Source of the DNA: Triparma columacea | Taxonomy: Eukaryota; Sar; Bolidophyceae; Parmales; Triparmaceae | DNA length: 53,375 nt | Direction: 5' to 3' | NCBI GenBank assembly: GCA_030267965.1 | Contig: BRYA01000166.1 | Span: forward strand, 14,882 to 68,256 | In this document: positions 10,132 through 19,527 of the stretch, piece by piece | How positions within the stretch are numbered: the first letter of the stretch is position 1 | Layout: every line of letters begins with the position of its first letter | Notes under the pieces: generated by a model | Told to the model about the DNA's origin: nothing | The model's input: only the letters and a program-made list of their open reading frames with translations | The model's database searches: none | Program-made: the position numbers and the translations under genes

Positions 10132-10965
10132 ATGACCAAATCAGCAGTATACTCTGGCATAGAGACATTCTATTATGATCGTGAACTCACAGAGGTGACT
10201 TTTGCAAAGGGAGTGACGACGATTGGCAATGGCGCCTTCCAAGGATGCTCCTCCCTCGCAGCTATCACAATCCCGGAGGGAGTGACGTCGATTGACAGAT
10301 ACGCCTTCTACGACTGCTCCTCCCTCACGGCCATCACCATCCCGGACTCAGTGAAGTCGATTGGCAATGACGCTTTCAGGGGATGCTCCTCCCTCACGGC
10401 CATCACCATCCCGGAGGGAGTGACGTCGATTTGCAAATGCGCCTTCTGGGGATGCTCCTCCCTCACGGCCATCACCATCCCGGATGGAGTGACGATGATT
10501 GAATCTGGCACCTTCTATGAATGCTCCTCCCTCACGGCCATCACCATCCCGGACGGAGTGACGAAGATTGGCAATTTCGCCTTTGAAGGATGCTCCTCCC
10601 TCACGGCCATCACCATCCCGGACTCAGTGACCACGCTTAGTTACCGCGCCTTCTGCGGATGCTCTGCCCTGACGAGATTCAGTTTATCTCCTGCCGTCTC
10701 CATCGGTGAAACCTGCTTCTCACACTGCACTGCCCTAATCTCTGCCGCTGCCGATCAAAATATGCCGACTGTTGAGGACCTTCTCCATTCTAGGTGGCAC
10801 GGCATACGTGAACGCGTCGTTGTTCTGTCCTGCCTCAAGACACTCTTTACTACCCAAAAAAAAAGGAAGCGACAGGACGGAGGTGAAGCGCAAACACTTG
10901 GGGTAACTGCGGTACGCAAGAGACTCCCGAAGGTTATGTGGAGAGTTATTCTGGAATTTCTGTAA
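10132..10965 (+). CDS. BspA-type leucine-rich repeat protein, copy 2
   Basis: This is the tandem paralogue of the gene at 8770, with 277 residues. The first ~95 coding bases are identical in the two genes, as is the ending VMWRVILEFL. The array has about seven 23-residue CSSLTAITIP repeats, one fewer than copy 1. Differences are concentrated in the 5-8 variable residues before each cysteine (for example SIDRYAFYD and SICKCAFWG), the usual variable, surface-exposed part of these repeats. The tail again carries a short basic run (KKRKRQ) and an RLPKVM segment. Repeat number and the mosaic pattern suggest unequal exchange or gene conversion. Function is unknown. Downstream lies the AGAACC repeat cluster. 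Confidence 0.85.
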   Translation: MTKSAVYSGIETFYYDRELTEVTFAKGVTTIGNGAFQGCSSLAAITIPEGVTSIDRYAFYDCSSLTAITIPDSVKSIGNDAFRGCSSLTAITIPEGVTSICKCAFWGCSSLTAITIPDGVTMIESGTFYECSSLTAITIPDGVTKIGNFAFEGCSSLTAITIPDSVTTLSYRAFCGCSALTRFSLSPAVSIGETCFSHCTALISAAADQNMPTVEDLLHSRWHGIRERVVVLSCLKTLFTTQKKRKRQDGGEAQTLGVTAVRKRLPKVMWRVILEFL

Positions 10966-11972
10966 CTCTAAATTTCATATATTTTTTCGATAATTCCCCG
11001 GGAGGATGAGGGAGTAGGAAGAACCAATTTAGAACTTACGGAGTCATCGATTTGAGGTGCATCGTCGTTCATTCATCGTGCGGTAAAAAAAGTTGGGAAG
11101 AACCTATTAGAACCGGGTTCTTGCTAGAACTCCAAGAACCTATTTAGAACCGGGTTCTTGCTAGAACTCCAGTCGGTTCTTCGATTTTTAAGAACCCGAG
11201 TTCCAGGTTCTTGCAAGAACCTGCCAAGAACCTGAATTTTAGGTTCTTGAAAAGTTCTAGGTTCTGTAGGGAAATTAGAACGAGTTAGAAATCACCGGAA
11301 CCGCTGAAGGCAAAATTTAATTCTCTGCTTAAAACAGTTTAAAAGTAAGTGCGAACGCTCACCTTGGGCCTACGGCCCTATAACAGGATTAGCGTCGCGT
11401 AGAGGAAGAATTTTTTAATGCCACCCACCCACCCTGCTGAGANNNNNNNNNNNNNNNNNNNNNNNNNNNNNNNNAGCGTGTCTCGTACACCTTCGACGCG
11501 CTTGGAATGACAATAAACCGCACCGCGTTTAATTTGCAAAAGGCCTTCGCCAGATTTCGTTATTTCTCATGAGTGGTATTTCCCCTGGAAATGGCACATT
11601 TCTGGACACTGCCCTGAAGGAAAATGGGGCCGAAAAGAGGGCAAAAGGAGAAAGGCATTTTTAAAGGTAAGATGCAGCATAATCTCATTCAAATGTCAGC
11701 AACGGACATTTTAGAACATTCTAAGACCTCATGCAAAAGTATACATCATAATATCTCCAAATTAAAGAAGAATCAAGGAAGTTGAGGCACTGATGCGGTG
11801 ATGAAAGCCCTGCCTTTGGCTCTTCTATTCACATACACACGCTATCACACTATTCTATTCGCATTTTAACAATTTTATACTACGATACATATCAGATATA
11901 CACAATTATCTAACTCTTAACCATCAGAACCCTTTATTCTACACTCACTTTCATCACCCCACCAGACCGACT
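10966..11972. other. Intergenic with repeat cluster and assembly gap
   Basis: This 1-kb stretch contains the AGAACC/GGTTCT cluster (listed separately), a 32-N gap at 11443-11474, and AT-rich sequence before the porphobilinogen synthase gene. No convincing coding frame or RNA gene was seen. Confidence 0.6.
11096..11275. repeat. AGAACC/GGTTCT tandem and inverted repeat cluster
   Basis: Two adjacent copies of a 36-37 bp unit (11098-11133 and 11134-11170) each contain agaaccgggttcttgctag, itself a palindrome (AGAACC-GGGTTCT). About 100 more bases carry many further AGAAC and GTTCT motifs in both orientations, including ggttcttgcaagaacc, a perfect 16-bp palindrome. The region could fold into several hairpins. 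Confidence 0.8.
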
Positions 11973-13327
11973 ATGAAGTTCATTATCCTCTCAACCCTAA
12001 TAGCCTTCACACACGCCTTCACACATCCCTCTCCCCTCTCCCTCTCCTCCACCCCTACCTCTCTATCCTCTGCCACCTCCACCTCCCCTCCCACCTCCGA
12101 GCCCTACACCCCCGACAACTCAGACTATGACTTTGACCCCACCTCCGGTTCCGGTCCCGCCCTCTCCCGTAACAACAAGTCCGACCTCTGGGTCCCCCAG
12201 CGTTCCCGTCCCCGCCGTAACCGCAAGTCCCCCTCCGTTCGTTCCATGGTCCGTGAGAACGTAGTCCTCCCCTCTGATTTCATATACCCTCTCTTCATCC
12301 ACGAGGATTCTACCGAAAACGTACCCATCGATTCCATGCCCGGCTGCGTCCGCCACACCCTATCCTCCGTCCTGAAGGAGATCGAGGAGAGCGTAGCGTT
12401 AGGGGTTACAAGCTTCGTGCTCTTCCCCAAGGTACCGGAGAACGTTAAGAACAACCTGGGTACTGAGGCGTACAGTCCTGACAACCTTAACAACCGCGCA
12501 GTCAGTGAGATAAAGCGTAGATTCCCCGACGTAACAATCTGCACCGACGTAGCTCTGGACCCTTACTCGAACCAGGGTCACGATGGTATTGTTAACGACG
12601 GTCGTATCCTGAACGATTTCACCATAAACCAGCTCTGCAAGCAGGCCGTATCCCAGGCCCGCGCCGGTTCCGACGTCGTCGCGCCGAGCGATATGATGGA
12701 CGGGAGGGTTGGAGCGATTAGGGACGCGCTTGATAGTGAGGGGTTTACTGATGTTAGTATACTCGCTTATACTGCCAAGGTAAGAGAGAGAGGGGGGAGG
12801 GGGGGGGAGGGGGATGACAATGCAAGTACATACACAACATGAATAACAACAACAACAACAACAACAACAACAAACAATTATCTCACATCTCCCCCCCCCC
12901 CCACCCCCACGCCCCCGTTTCTCAGTACGCAAGCGCCTACTACGGTCCCTTCCGTGATGCTCTCGACAGTCACCCTGGGTTCGGTGACAAGAAGACTTAC
13001 CAGCAAGACCCTGCAAACGGCCGCGAGGCTTTAATCGAGGCTCAACTTGACGAGATGGAAGGTGCCGATATGCTCATGGTTAAACCAGGCTTACCGTACC
13101 TGGACGTTATCAGGAGGTTGAAGGATAACTCTAATCTACCGATTGCGGCTTACCATGTCAGCGGGGAATACTCTATGCTGAAAGCAGCGGCGGAAAGGGG
13201 GTGGCTTAACGAGAGGGACACGGCGATGGAGACGCTCATGTGCTTCAAGAGAGCAGGAGCAGACGTCGTACTTACTTACTACGCGAAGCAGGCGGCGAAG
13301 TGGATCAAGGAGGACATGGGGTACTAA
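11973..13327 (+). CDS. HEMB: Delta-aminolevulinic acid dehydratase (porphobilinogen synthase), plastid
   Basis: The enzyme condenses two 5-aminolevulinate molecules to porphobilinogen, a shared step of haem and chlorophyll synthesis. Two exons, 11973-12779 and 12926-13327, join in phase 0 to give 402 residues. The N-terminus is a signal peptide ([15 protein letters not shown]) followed by Phe and a Ser/Thr/Pro-rich transit region, the bipartite signal for a secondary red plastid. Family features: [25 protein letters not shown], where Asp residues replace the zinc cysteines of animal enzymes as in plastid magnesium-dependent types; the first active lysine in YTAK at the exon junction; and the Schiff-base lysine in [11 protein letters not shown]. 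The ending KWIKEDMGY is typical. The 146-bp intron contains an (AAC)n run and a C tract. Assignment is firm. Confidence 0.97.
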
Positions 13328-13421
13328 GAATGTGTGGGGGGGAAAGAACAGGGGGAAAATGAACAACGTTTTTTGTGAAGAATTTTTCAGCATTATTTGG
13401 AACTACGCTTAGGCAACATTC

Positions 13422-14242
13422 TCAGTTCAAAACCTCTGCAAGTGCCAAGTCCCACTGTTCAATACTATCTAGTCCATCCACCTCAACCCCATTAACCCAA
13501 ACAGTCGGTGTCCCGATAACCCCATTAGCTGCCGCGTTCTTGAATGCGTATCTCGCGTCCATTTCAGCGTTATAATCCGCCATCGGTTCATTCTGATAGT
13601 CAGTGCTCATGTAACGCAAGTAATCATCACTACCAATGCTCGTGCTGTTACTCACCCACCCGCTCACGACAGAGGTTAATATATCATCGTAACTAAGACC
13701 AGATGTAACGGAGTTGTATATCATACCCTGGTTTGAGGGGATGAAAGAGAAGTCTATGAAGTTAAATACGTCACCGTCCGAACCGTGGTTATTTACCACC
13801 TGGCAGGACTTGGCGAGAAGGAAGGCAAACTGATGGTAGGGGAGAGGGAAAACTCTGAAAATATAGAAGCGGTGAGATGGAGAGAGAAGGGGACGTCAGT
13901 CGGTGGAGAGAGGGGCGTTTCTTTTCCGAGGGCATATTCTTTTCTGTCACCTTTCTCTTGTAGCCCTTCTTACCTGTAGTTGAATTGAACTTTATCCCCG
14001 TACGATTCCCAAACTTCCGTCAACATCGGCCAATCGTTCATACAGTCGCTGCAAGCTAGGTCTATCCATAGATCGACAGTAACACTTGACCCTACTTGTC
14101 CCCTCGTGAAGGCATTGGAAGATGGTGAGAGGGGGATTGAAGAGGTGTAGGTTGGGGAAGGGGAACCTTTGGAACGCGCAGAGGCAGCAACGAGAGTTAC
14201 AAATACAGTCAGAAGGAGCGAGAGGACGAACGATGAGTTCAT
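13422..14242 (-). CDS. Secreted DsbA-like thioredoxin-fold protein
   Basis: Exons 14242-13974 and 13854-13422 (minus) join with phases 2/1 across a 119-bp intron to give 233 residues. Residues 1-20 form a signal peptide (MNSSFVLSLLLTVFVTLVAA). The thioredoxin fold begins at VTVDLWIDLACSDCMNDWP with a C-S-D-C pair. The exon junction rebuilds VFPLPYHQFAFLLAK, typical of DsbA/thioredoxin_4 proteins. The C-terminal part holds the cis-proline loop (VIGTPTVWVNGVEVDGLDS). DsbA-type proteins catalyse or accept disulphide exchange; this one would act in the ER lumen, secretory path or plastid envelope. The CSDC sequence differs from the bacterial CPHC, so redox potential and substrate cannot be inferred. 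No ER-retention signal is seen at the C-terminus (AEVLN). Confidence 0.8.
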
Positions 14243-14487
14243 GTTGGACAAAATTGGTTATTAAATTGCACTCCTTGTAATTGGGCGATAAATTCGTCAG
14301 GAGGAAAGGTTGCATGTCCATGTCCTGCACATGGTTTCCTTCTTTCGGATTTCCTAACGTTCGAATCTCCTCACTTTGTCGCACCTCTCCCTCTTCCCAC
14401 CTTCTCGTTGTTTCCGGCCATTCCCGTTTCATCCGTTGGCTCCAAAAAGTCAAAAGAAGAGTGCAACATACATACAACATACACATA

Positions 14488-17085
14488 CTATGACCCACCC
14501 AAAACGTCAAAGCCCCCCTTCCACTCTGCCCTTATCCTTTCAACGACCTCCCAATCCCAATCCCCCTCTTCCTCCCCCCTTTTCCCTTCGTGCCCAACAA
14601 TTCCTTCTAGCCACCTATACCACTCCTCTCTAACCCCTTCATCTCCGAATATCCTCTCCCTTTCCCTCTCCAAAACCTCCCTTACCTTGTCCCCAACCCC
14701 ATCAACATTTTTGCCGATCCTCAACGCCTTCTCAATGTAGTCCTCCACATCTACCGCAACGACATCTCCCTCTATCTCCCCCCCAACCTCCGCATAGTAC
14801 GCCCTGGCCATTCTGCCCCTTAAGTACCCCATCCCTGCCATGACGACGAGCCTCCCGCCGACCCAGAACGCGTCGCTGCTCGTCTTACTGCCCCCGAATG
14901 GGAACGGGTGGAGTATTACGTCCGAGTACCGGAGCAGGTCTAGGAATTGCTGGGAAGAAACCCTCGGAAGGTATAGTATCCTCCCCGTGATATCCTCCCC
15001 CGCCTTCCTAGACAGTCTCGCCCTTACTATATCAGTGGTCGCTGGCTCCCCGCTTGACTGCAGAAGCACAACTCCTTCCCTGTCTCTCTCGAGTATCCCA
15101 ATGATTACGTCATCGAAGCTAGGGTGTAGCTTGAAAATGTGTTGTCCGCAAGAGTACTTCCTTGCCCCTACAAACTCCCTCGGCAACCTAAACACCTCGC
15201 TCCACATCACCTCCTCTTCGTCCCTCCCCATCTCTCTCCACGAATACCTGGGCGTGGGATAACTTATCCCGAGGCCTTGAAATAACACGAGCTGCTCCCC
15301 ATAATCGTCCTCCATCCTCGCCTCTGCCCTCTCAAAGCTAACGAAGTAATCGATCCCCCCATTCCCCGCCGTTACCGGGCTCCCCATGACGAGACACTGG
15401 ATGGGTGCGAATCTTCCGTAACCAAGGATGTGTGCCGTGGCCTCGTTCTGCATCTCAAGGAAGACAAGGATGTCCAGCTTCAACGAGGAAAGCAGCGAGC
15501 AGGAGGAGGCGTGGAAGTAGGTCAACGTTACGACACTGTCGGCCCGTTTGTGTATCACCTCATCAATCGTTCCCCCCCCAATGGCAATAATAACGACCTC
15601 CCAAACATCCCTATCCAGCCCGCCGATAACTTCGCTCATCAACAGCCCATGCGGCTCGTTGATCTTGAACAGCGAGCTAATGAAGCCAATCTTTTTCCTC
15701 CTCCCCCCATCTCCCCCCTCGAGAGCCCCCTCGATATTCTTCCACCTCCCCTCCACCCCTTCTCCTACATGCATGACCTCAGGGGACACCACCCTCCACA
15801 TCCTAGCCACGGTCTCTTGCATCTCGAGGTCGTTGAAGCCGTGGTACGAGAGCCAGAAGTGAGGAGTCTGCAGGCTGATGATCGGGTCCCCGACAGTCAG
15901 AACCGGCCAGTCCTTCCAACCTCCCGTGGGAACGTACCCAAAGACGGTGACAGTTTCTGGAGCAGTCAAACCTTCCCCCTCCCCTCTTTGCCACTTTGCA
16001 AACTTCGTAACTCCCTCCACCCTCCTCTTGAATGCTTCCCTTACCTCCAAAATGTCCTTTCCCTCCCCTGATATGACCTTCGGGAGACTCAGCGCCCTCC
16101 TAATTAAAAAGGCCATCGCCCCCTCCCCATCTCCCAGCTTTTCAACCTGGAACCTAAACCCCTTCGTAAAGCTTTCCTCCGCCCCTATGTTGTCCCCCAG
16201 CTCAAGCTGCGCGCTCGCCATGTTTGCGTACATCAATGGTAAGCTGGCGTCCCCATCCCCCGCGATCTCCAGCGCCCTACTCAGCGCTTCAACAGCCCTA
16301 GAGTACTTCTTCCTGCCGTTTAAGCTCGCGCCCAAGTTGTTGAGCGCCAGCACGCATTCCGCAACCCTCGACGATCTCCGGTCGCAAGGGCTCCCGTCCC
16401 TGATGGCGTCCTCGTCCCATGCCCCTTCCCCGACCCCCTCATACCTCCAACCTCCCACCCCCTCAAAGTACAAGTCGAGGTACCTCTCAGCCTTCTCTCC
16501 GTCCCCCCCGTAAAACTCGAACACCGCGGCGTTCACCCAAGGGAGGGCAAACCTACCCTCCCCGAGCTTCCCGGCGAGCAGGTACATGCGGTGGGCTAAC
16601 TGGGGGTCGAGGGAGTGGAAACATACACCCATTTGGAGGAGGGGCCTGAACGGTGCAGGTGTGAGTGTAGGGAGGGATGTAAGCAAACCAGTTAGCCATT
16701 CTGAGCACGGGAGGATACTGGAGGGTTGGGTAACGGAGTATATTATCGTGCGCGAAGAGTGGAGCACGGTGAAGGAGTGTGAAGGAAATGCTACCCCGAG
16801 GGTAGTTGCCAAATCTGACAGATTTTGGGAAACTAGAACACCGAGATCAGGCCGGTTAACCGAGTGTAATGTGCTCGTCGCCCTAGAGTGCTCCGATGAC
16901 TCCGTTTGTAGAGATGAAGCAGGTAGAATGGAAAGCAAGAGAAGGAGGCAAAGGGTGTTGGTGAAGAATGTCCATCTCGTTTGAGAGGCAAGCCTTGGTG
17001 TGCCAGGGCAGTGACACATCGGCCTTCCCCGGGCCGGGAGCTGCCTTATTTCGGAAGTATGCCCAAAAGAGAACAAAGTTCCCAT
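14488..17085 (-). CDS. GT41-like glycosyltransferase with TPRs (OGT/SPINDLY family)
   Basis: This uninterrupted frame gives 865 residues from the first Met. A hydrophobic segment (TLCLLLLLSILPASS, about residues 44-58) suggests a signal anchor or signal peptide; starts downstream of the first Met are possible. TPR-like helices occupy roughly 240-320 (LALNNLGASLNGRKKYSRAV, then MYANMASAQLELGDNIGAEE). The catalytic region follows: KIGFISSLFKINEPHGLL, LDILVFLEMQNEATAH, YGRFAPIQCLVMGSPVTAG, and the nucleotide-sugar region VILHPFPFGGSKTSSDAFW with VVMAGMGYLRGRMARAYY. These correspond to the OGT/SPINDLY C-terminal blocks. GT41 enzymes transfer GlcNAc or fucose to Ser/Thr, usually in cytosol or nucleus; the N-terminal hydrophobic segment suggests the secretory system instead. 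Donor sugar cannot be read from the sequence. Family assignment is good, compartment uncertain. Confidence 0.8.
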   Translation of the reverse strand: MGTLFSFGHTSEIRQLPARGRPMCHCPGTPRLASQTRWTFFTNTLCLLLLLSILPASSLQTESSEHSRATSTLHSVNRPDLGVLVSQNLSDLATTLGVAFPSHSFTVLHSSRTIIYSVTQPSSILPCSEWLTGLLTSLPTLTPAPFRPLLQMGVCFHSLDPQLAHRMYLLAGKLGEGRFALPWVNAAVFEFYGGDGEKAERYLDLYFEGVGGWRYEGVGEGAWDEDAIRDGSPCDRRSSRVAECVLALNNLGASLNGRKKYSRAVEALSRALEIAGDGDASLPLMYANMASAQLELGDNIGAEESFTKGFRFQVEKLGDGEGAMAFLIRRALSLPKVISGEGKDILEVREAFKRRVEGVTKFAKWQRGEGEGLTAPETVTVFGYVPTGGWKDWPVLTVGDPIISLQTPHFWLSYHGFNDLEMQETVARMWRVVSPEVMHVGEGVEGRWKNIEGALEGGDGGRRKKIGFISSLFKINEPHGLLMSEVIGGLDRDVWEVVIIAIGGGTIDEVIHKRADSVVTLTYFHASSCSLLSSLKLDILVFLEMQNEATAHILGYGRFAPIQCLVMGSPVTAGNGGIDYFVSFERAEARMEDDYGEQLVLFQGLGISYPTPRYSWREMGRDEEEVMWSEVFRLPREFVGARKYSCGQHIFKLHPSFDDVIIGILERDREGVVLLQSSGEPATTDIVRARLSRKAGEDITGRILYLPRVSSQQFLDLLRYSDVILHPFPFGGSKTSSDAFWVGGRLVVMAGMGYLRGRMARAYYAEVGGEIEGDVVAVDVEDYIEKALRIGKNVDGVGDKVREVLERERERIFGDEGVREEWYRWLEGIVGHEGKRGEEEGDWDWEVVERIRAEWKGGFDVLGGS

Positions 17086-17176
17086 CCAAAAAATATCTCA
17101 TCAAGTCCGGATCAAGATCAAGAATGATGATGTGAAGAAACCCCTAAAAAACGAACGTAATCTATTCCAAACAAAT

Positions 17177-19449
17177 TCAAAAGGCTTGCCTTGGGTTTCT
17201 CGCCTTTCTAATCCTGCCACCCGGTGCGGCCCTGACCCCCCCCCCGAAGCCCATATTCATCTCCATCTGCTGAAGCATTGCCATGGCTTGGGGATCAGTG
17301 TTTTCGTTCCTGCTCTGCTCGATCCTCTTGCCCACCTGCTTTATCTGCTTCTCGTCCTCCTTGTCCTTGGCCTTTCCCTCGAGTTGGTTGACTCTGTCCA
17401 TGAGCTTCTCCACGGTCTCGGAGAAAAGCGTCTCCATCTCCAAAACGGCCTCCCTGCTAACCATGTCGTCCCTCCTTTTCACGTTGTTCGTCTCGAGCTC
17501 TTCTAAACGGCTTACCAGCTCGGTGATCTTGGTGGTGTAAAGCTTGTCCTGCTTTTGCGCGGAGATCTCCATGTCTTCAATTATCAAATTTTTGCCGTTC
17601 ACCTCGTCCAGTAACTCTGCGATCCTGCTCCCGTTCTCCCTCTCGACTTCCTTGAGCTTCTCTCCCAACTCGTTGCACCTCTTCAACGTGTCCAGGTGCC
17701 CTTCCCTTGCCTGTTCCAGCTCCAATCCAACCTCCTCATTGTCGAAGTTTGCGCTGTTCGCTGCGCTCCTGTACGCCTTGAGCTTCTGATCGTACTTGGC
17801 CCTGGCCTCCTCAAGGTCCCTCGCATGCAGGGCCTGCATGGACTCAATCTCGTCCTGCCACTTATCACTGACCCCTTCGATTGCTTCAATGAGGTCTCCC
17901 CCTTCCCCCCCCCCTTCGCCACCCAATGCGGCCAAGCTGGCCTTGAAGCCTGCCTCCAACTTCTCCAGCCGGGTGGAAAGCGTGTTTCTCTGGGCCTCTA
18001 CCGCTGCCGTGGCATCTTTGGATTTCTCGAGCTCAAGCTTCAAACTTGCGACAGTCATCTCAAGTTGATGGAGATTGTCGTCCGCCCCGTCGACGTTGAG
18101 CTGCATCTCCTTGTACAGCTTCTCGTAGTCGATTACCTCGTTGACCTTGGCGACAACCTTGACTGTGCTTGCCCTCCTAGCGAACATGAGCGTGCTGTAG
18201 GTCTCCCCTCCCTCGTCATTCCCTGGCCTGCAACAAGCTATCATCGCCGTCCTGCTGTTCCCCCCAAGGGTATGCTGAAGCAGCCTCGTGAGCTTACTGT
18301 CCCTGTAGGGTATGTGGGCCTTCTGCGCGGCCAAGGCTGACACGCAATTCCCCAGAGCGGACAACGACAAATTGATGGCCTTCAGCTCCTCGAACTGCTG
18401 GAATCTTGCCCCGCTCTGCTTCACCCTCTCGCTACCCGCCAGGTCCACCATGACCAGGTTGGACACGGTGGCCTTAGACTTGTTCTTGACTGCCTTTGGC
18501 GACGGCTTCCTCCTAGTGACAGTTACGATTAGCGCCGCGTGCGATCGGGACGAGTGCGCGTTTAGGTTGGTAGCCGCCGTGGCGCGATTCTGGACGTGGA
18601 GGGTTGTGGGTGAGGAGGAGCGGGTCCAGGGACAAAGGGGGATGAGTTGTAAGTTTCCCTCGCTTCCTCGCTCACCTGATCTCCCTCCCTAATGAGCTTC
18701 ATGCAGGACTCCACCGAGTGAACTGGAATCTTGGAGAGGTTCTCAACGAAGAGGTTGCTGTCTTTTTCTCTTATCGAGAGGACCTTGTGGGAATTCGACT
18801 TGTCGAGCATGTCGTAAATCACCTCGCAGTATATTTGAAGGTACGAAATGGCAAAGGTAACCTCGTCGGAGGAGGATTCAGCCATCTGAAACATTTCCTC
18901 GAGCGCCCTGGGAATGACGCCCTTGGTCGAGGAATTGTCGTCTTCCCCCCTCATGGTGTACGTCTTCCCAGAGCCAGTCTGCCCGTAGGCCAGGATAGTG
19001 CCGTGGTACCCATCCATGACTCCCTTGACAATATCCTTGGCATTTGAGTCGTAAACATCAGCCTGATTGAGGTCGGGACCCGCGCAAGACGTGAATTTGA
19101 ACTGCTTCGTCTCCTCGCCATAATGTTTTGAGTAAGTCAACTCTCCTGCAGGAGTGAAGGAGGAAATGTTGGACTCGAAAGAAGACTCCGGGGCCATCGA
19201 CTGCGGCGTAATGAACGTCGCTGAGGTCGGCTCTTCGGCGTTCGACTTGTAGCGGGGGCTGTTCAAATTGTCCCCATCCATGGCAAGGGTCGGCCTCAGC
19301 CGAACTATGACCCGAATTGTCTCATTGATTGTGGACCTTCCGGTGGTCGATGAACCAGTAGAAGGTCTGGACGACGGGTTAGAATGGATTTGGTTGGGTA
19401 GTGGCGCTGCGGACATCTTCAGTAGGGCAGGAAGATGCGAGCAATCCAA
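17177..19449 (-). CDS. Kinesin with N-terminal motor and coiled coil
   Basis: Exons 19449-18676 and 18589-17177 (minus) join in phase 0 across an 86-bp intron, giving 728 residues (717 if the Met at 19416 is used). Motor motifs in order: IRVIVRLRP, P-loop GQTGSGKTYTM, NRATAATNLNAHSSRSHAA (switch I, rebuilt exactly by the splice), VDLAGSERV (switch II), and LSALGNCVSAL with HIPYRDSKLTRLLQ. Next come a neck (TVKVVAKVNEVIDYEKLYKE) and a long coiled coil. The tail is basic and Gly-rich (GGGVRAAPGGRIRKARN). The neck resembles kinesin-1-related and armadillo-type (ARK) kinesins, but no armadillo repeats are visible. It should move toward microtubule plus ends. Its start codon lies only 78 bp (or 111 bp) from that of the divergent dynein intermediate chain gene, so they probably share a promoter. 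Confidence 0.93.
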
Positions 19450-19527
19450 AAATGCTAGGGACTCTTTTCAATTCACTCAATTCACCTAAGACAACAGCCT
19501 TGCCCCTGCTCAAAACTTTTCACGACA
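19450..19527. promoter_or_regulatory. Short bidirectional promoter region, kinesin/dynein chain
   Basis: Only 78 bp separate the outermost start codons of the kinesin (-) and dynein intermediate chain (+) genes. The interval must hold both 5' leaders and core promoters unless these extend into coding sequence. The sequence shows repeated TTCAATTCACTCAATTCACC just inside the kinesin side but no clear TATA box. Confidence 0.55.

Noticed and set aside
8770..10965. Recent bacterial origin of the LRR genes
   Set aside because: BspA-type repeats are widespread in protists and the basic C-terminal tails are not typical of bacterial proteins; sequence alone does not support transfer.
11098..11275. 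Hormone-receptor or heat-shock response elements (AGAAC-type half-sites)
   Set aside because: The motif density comes from a tandem and inverted repeat; half-site spacing is irregular and algae lack nuclear receptors.
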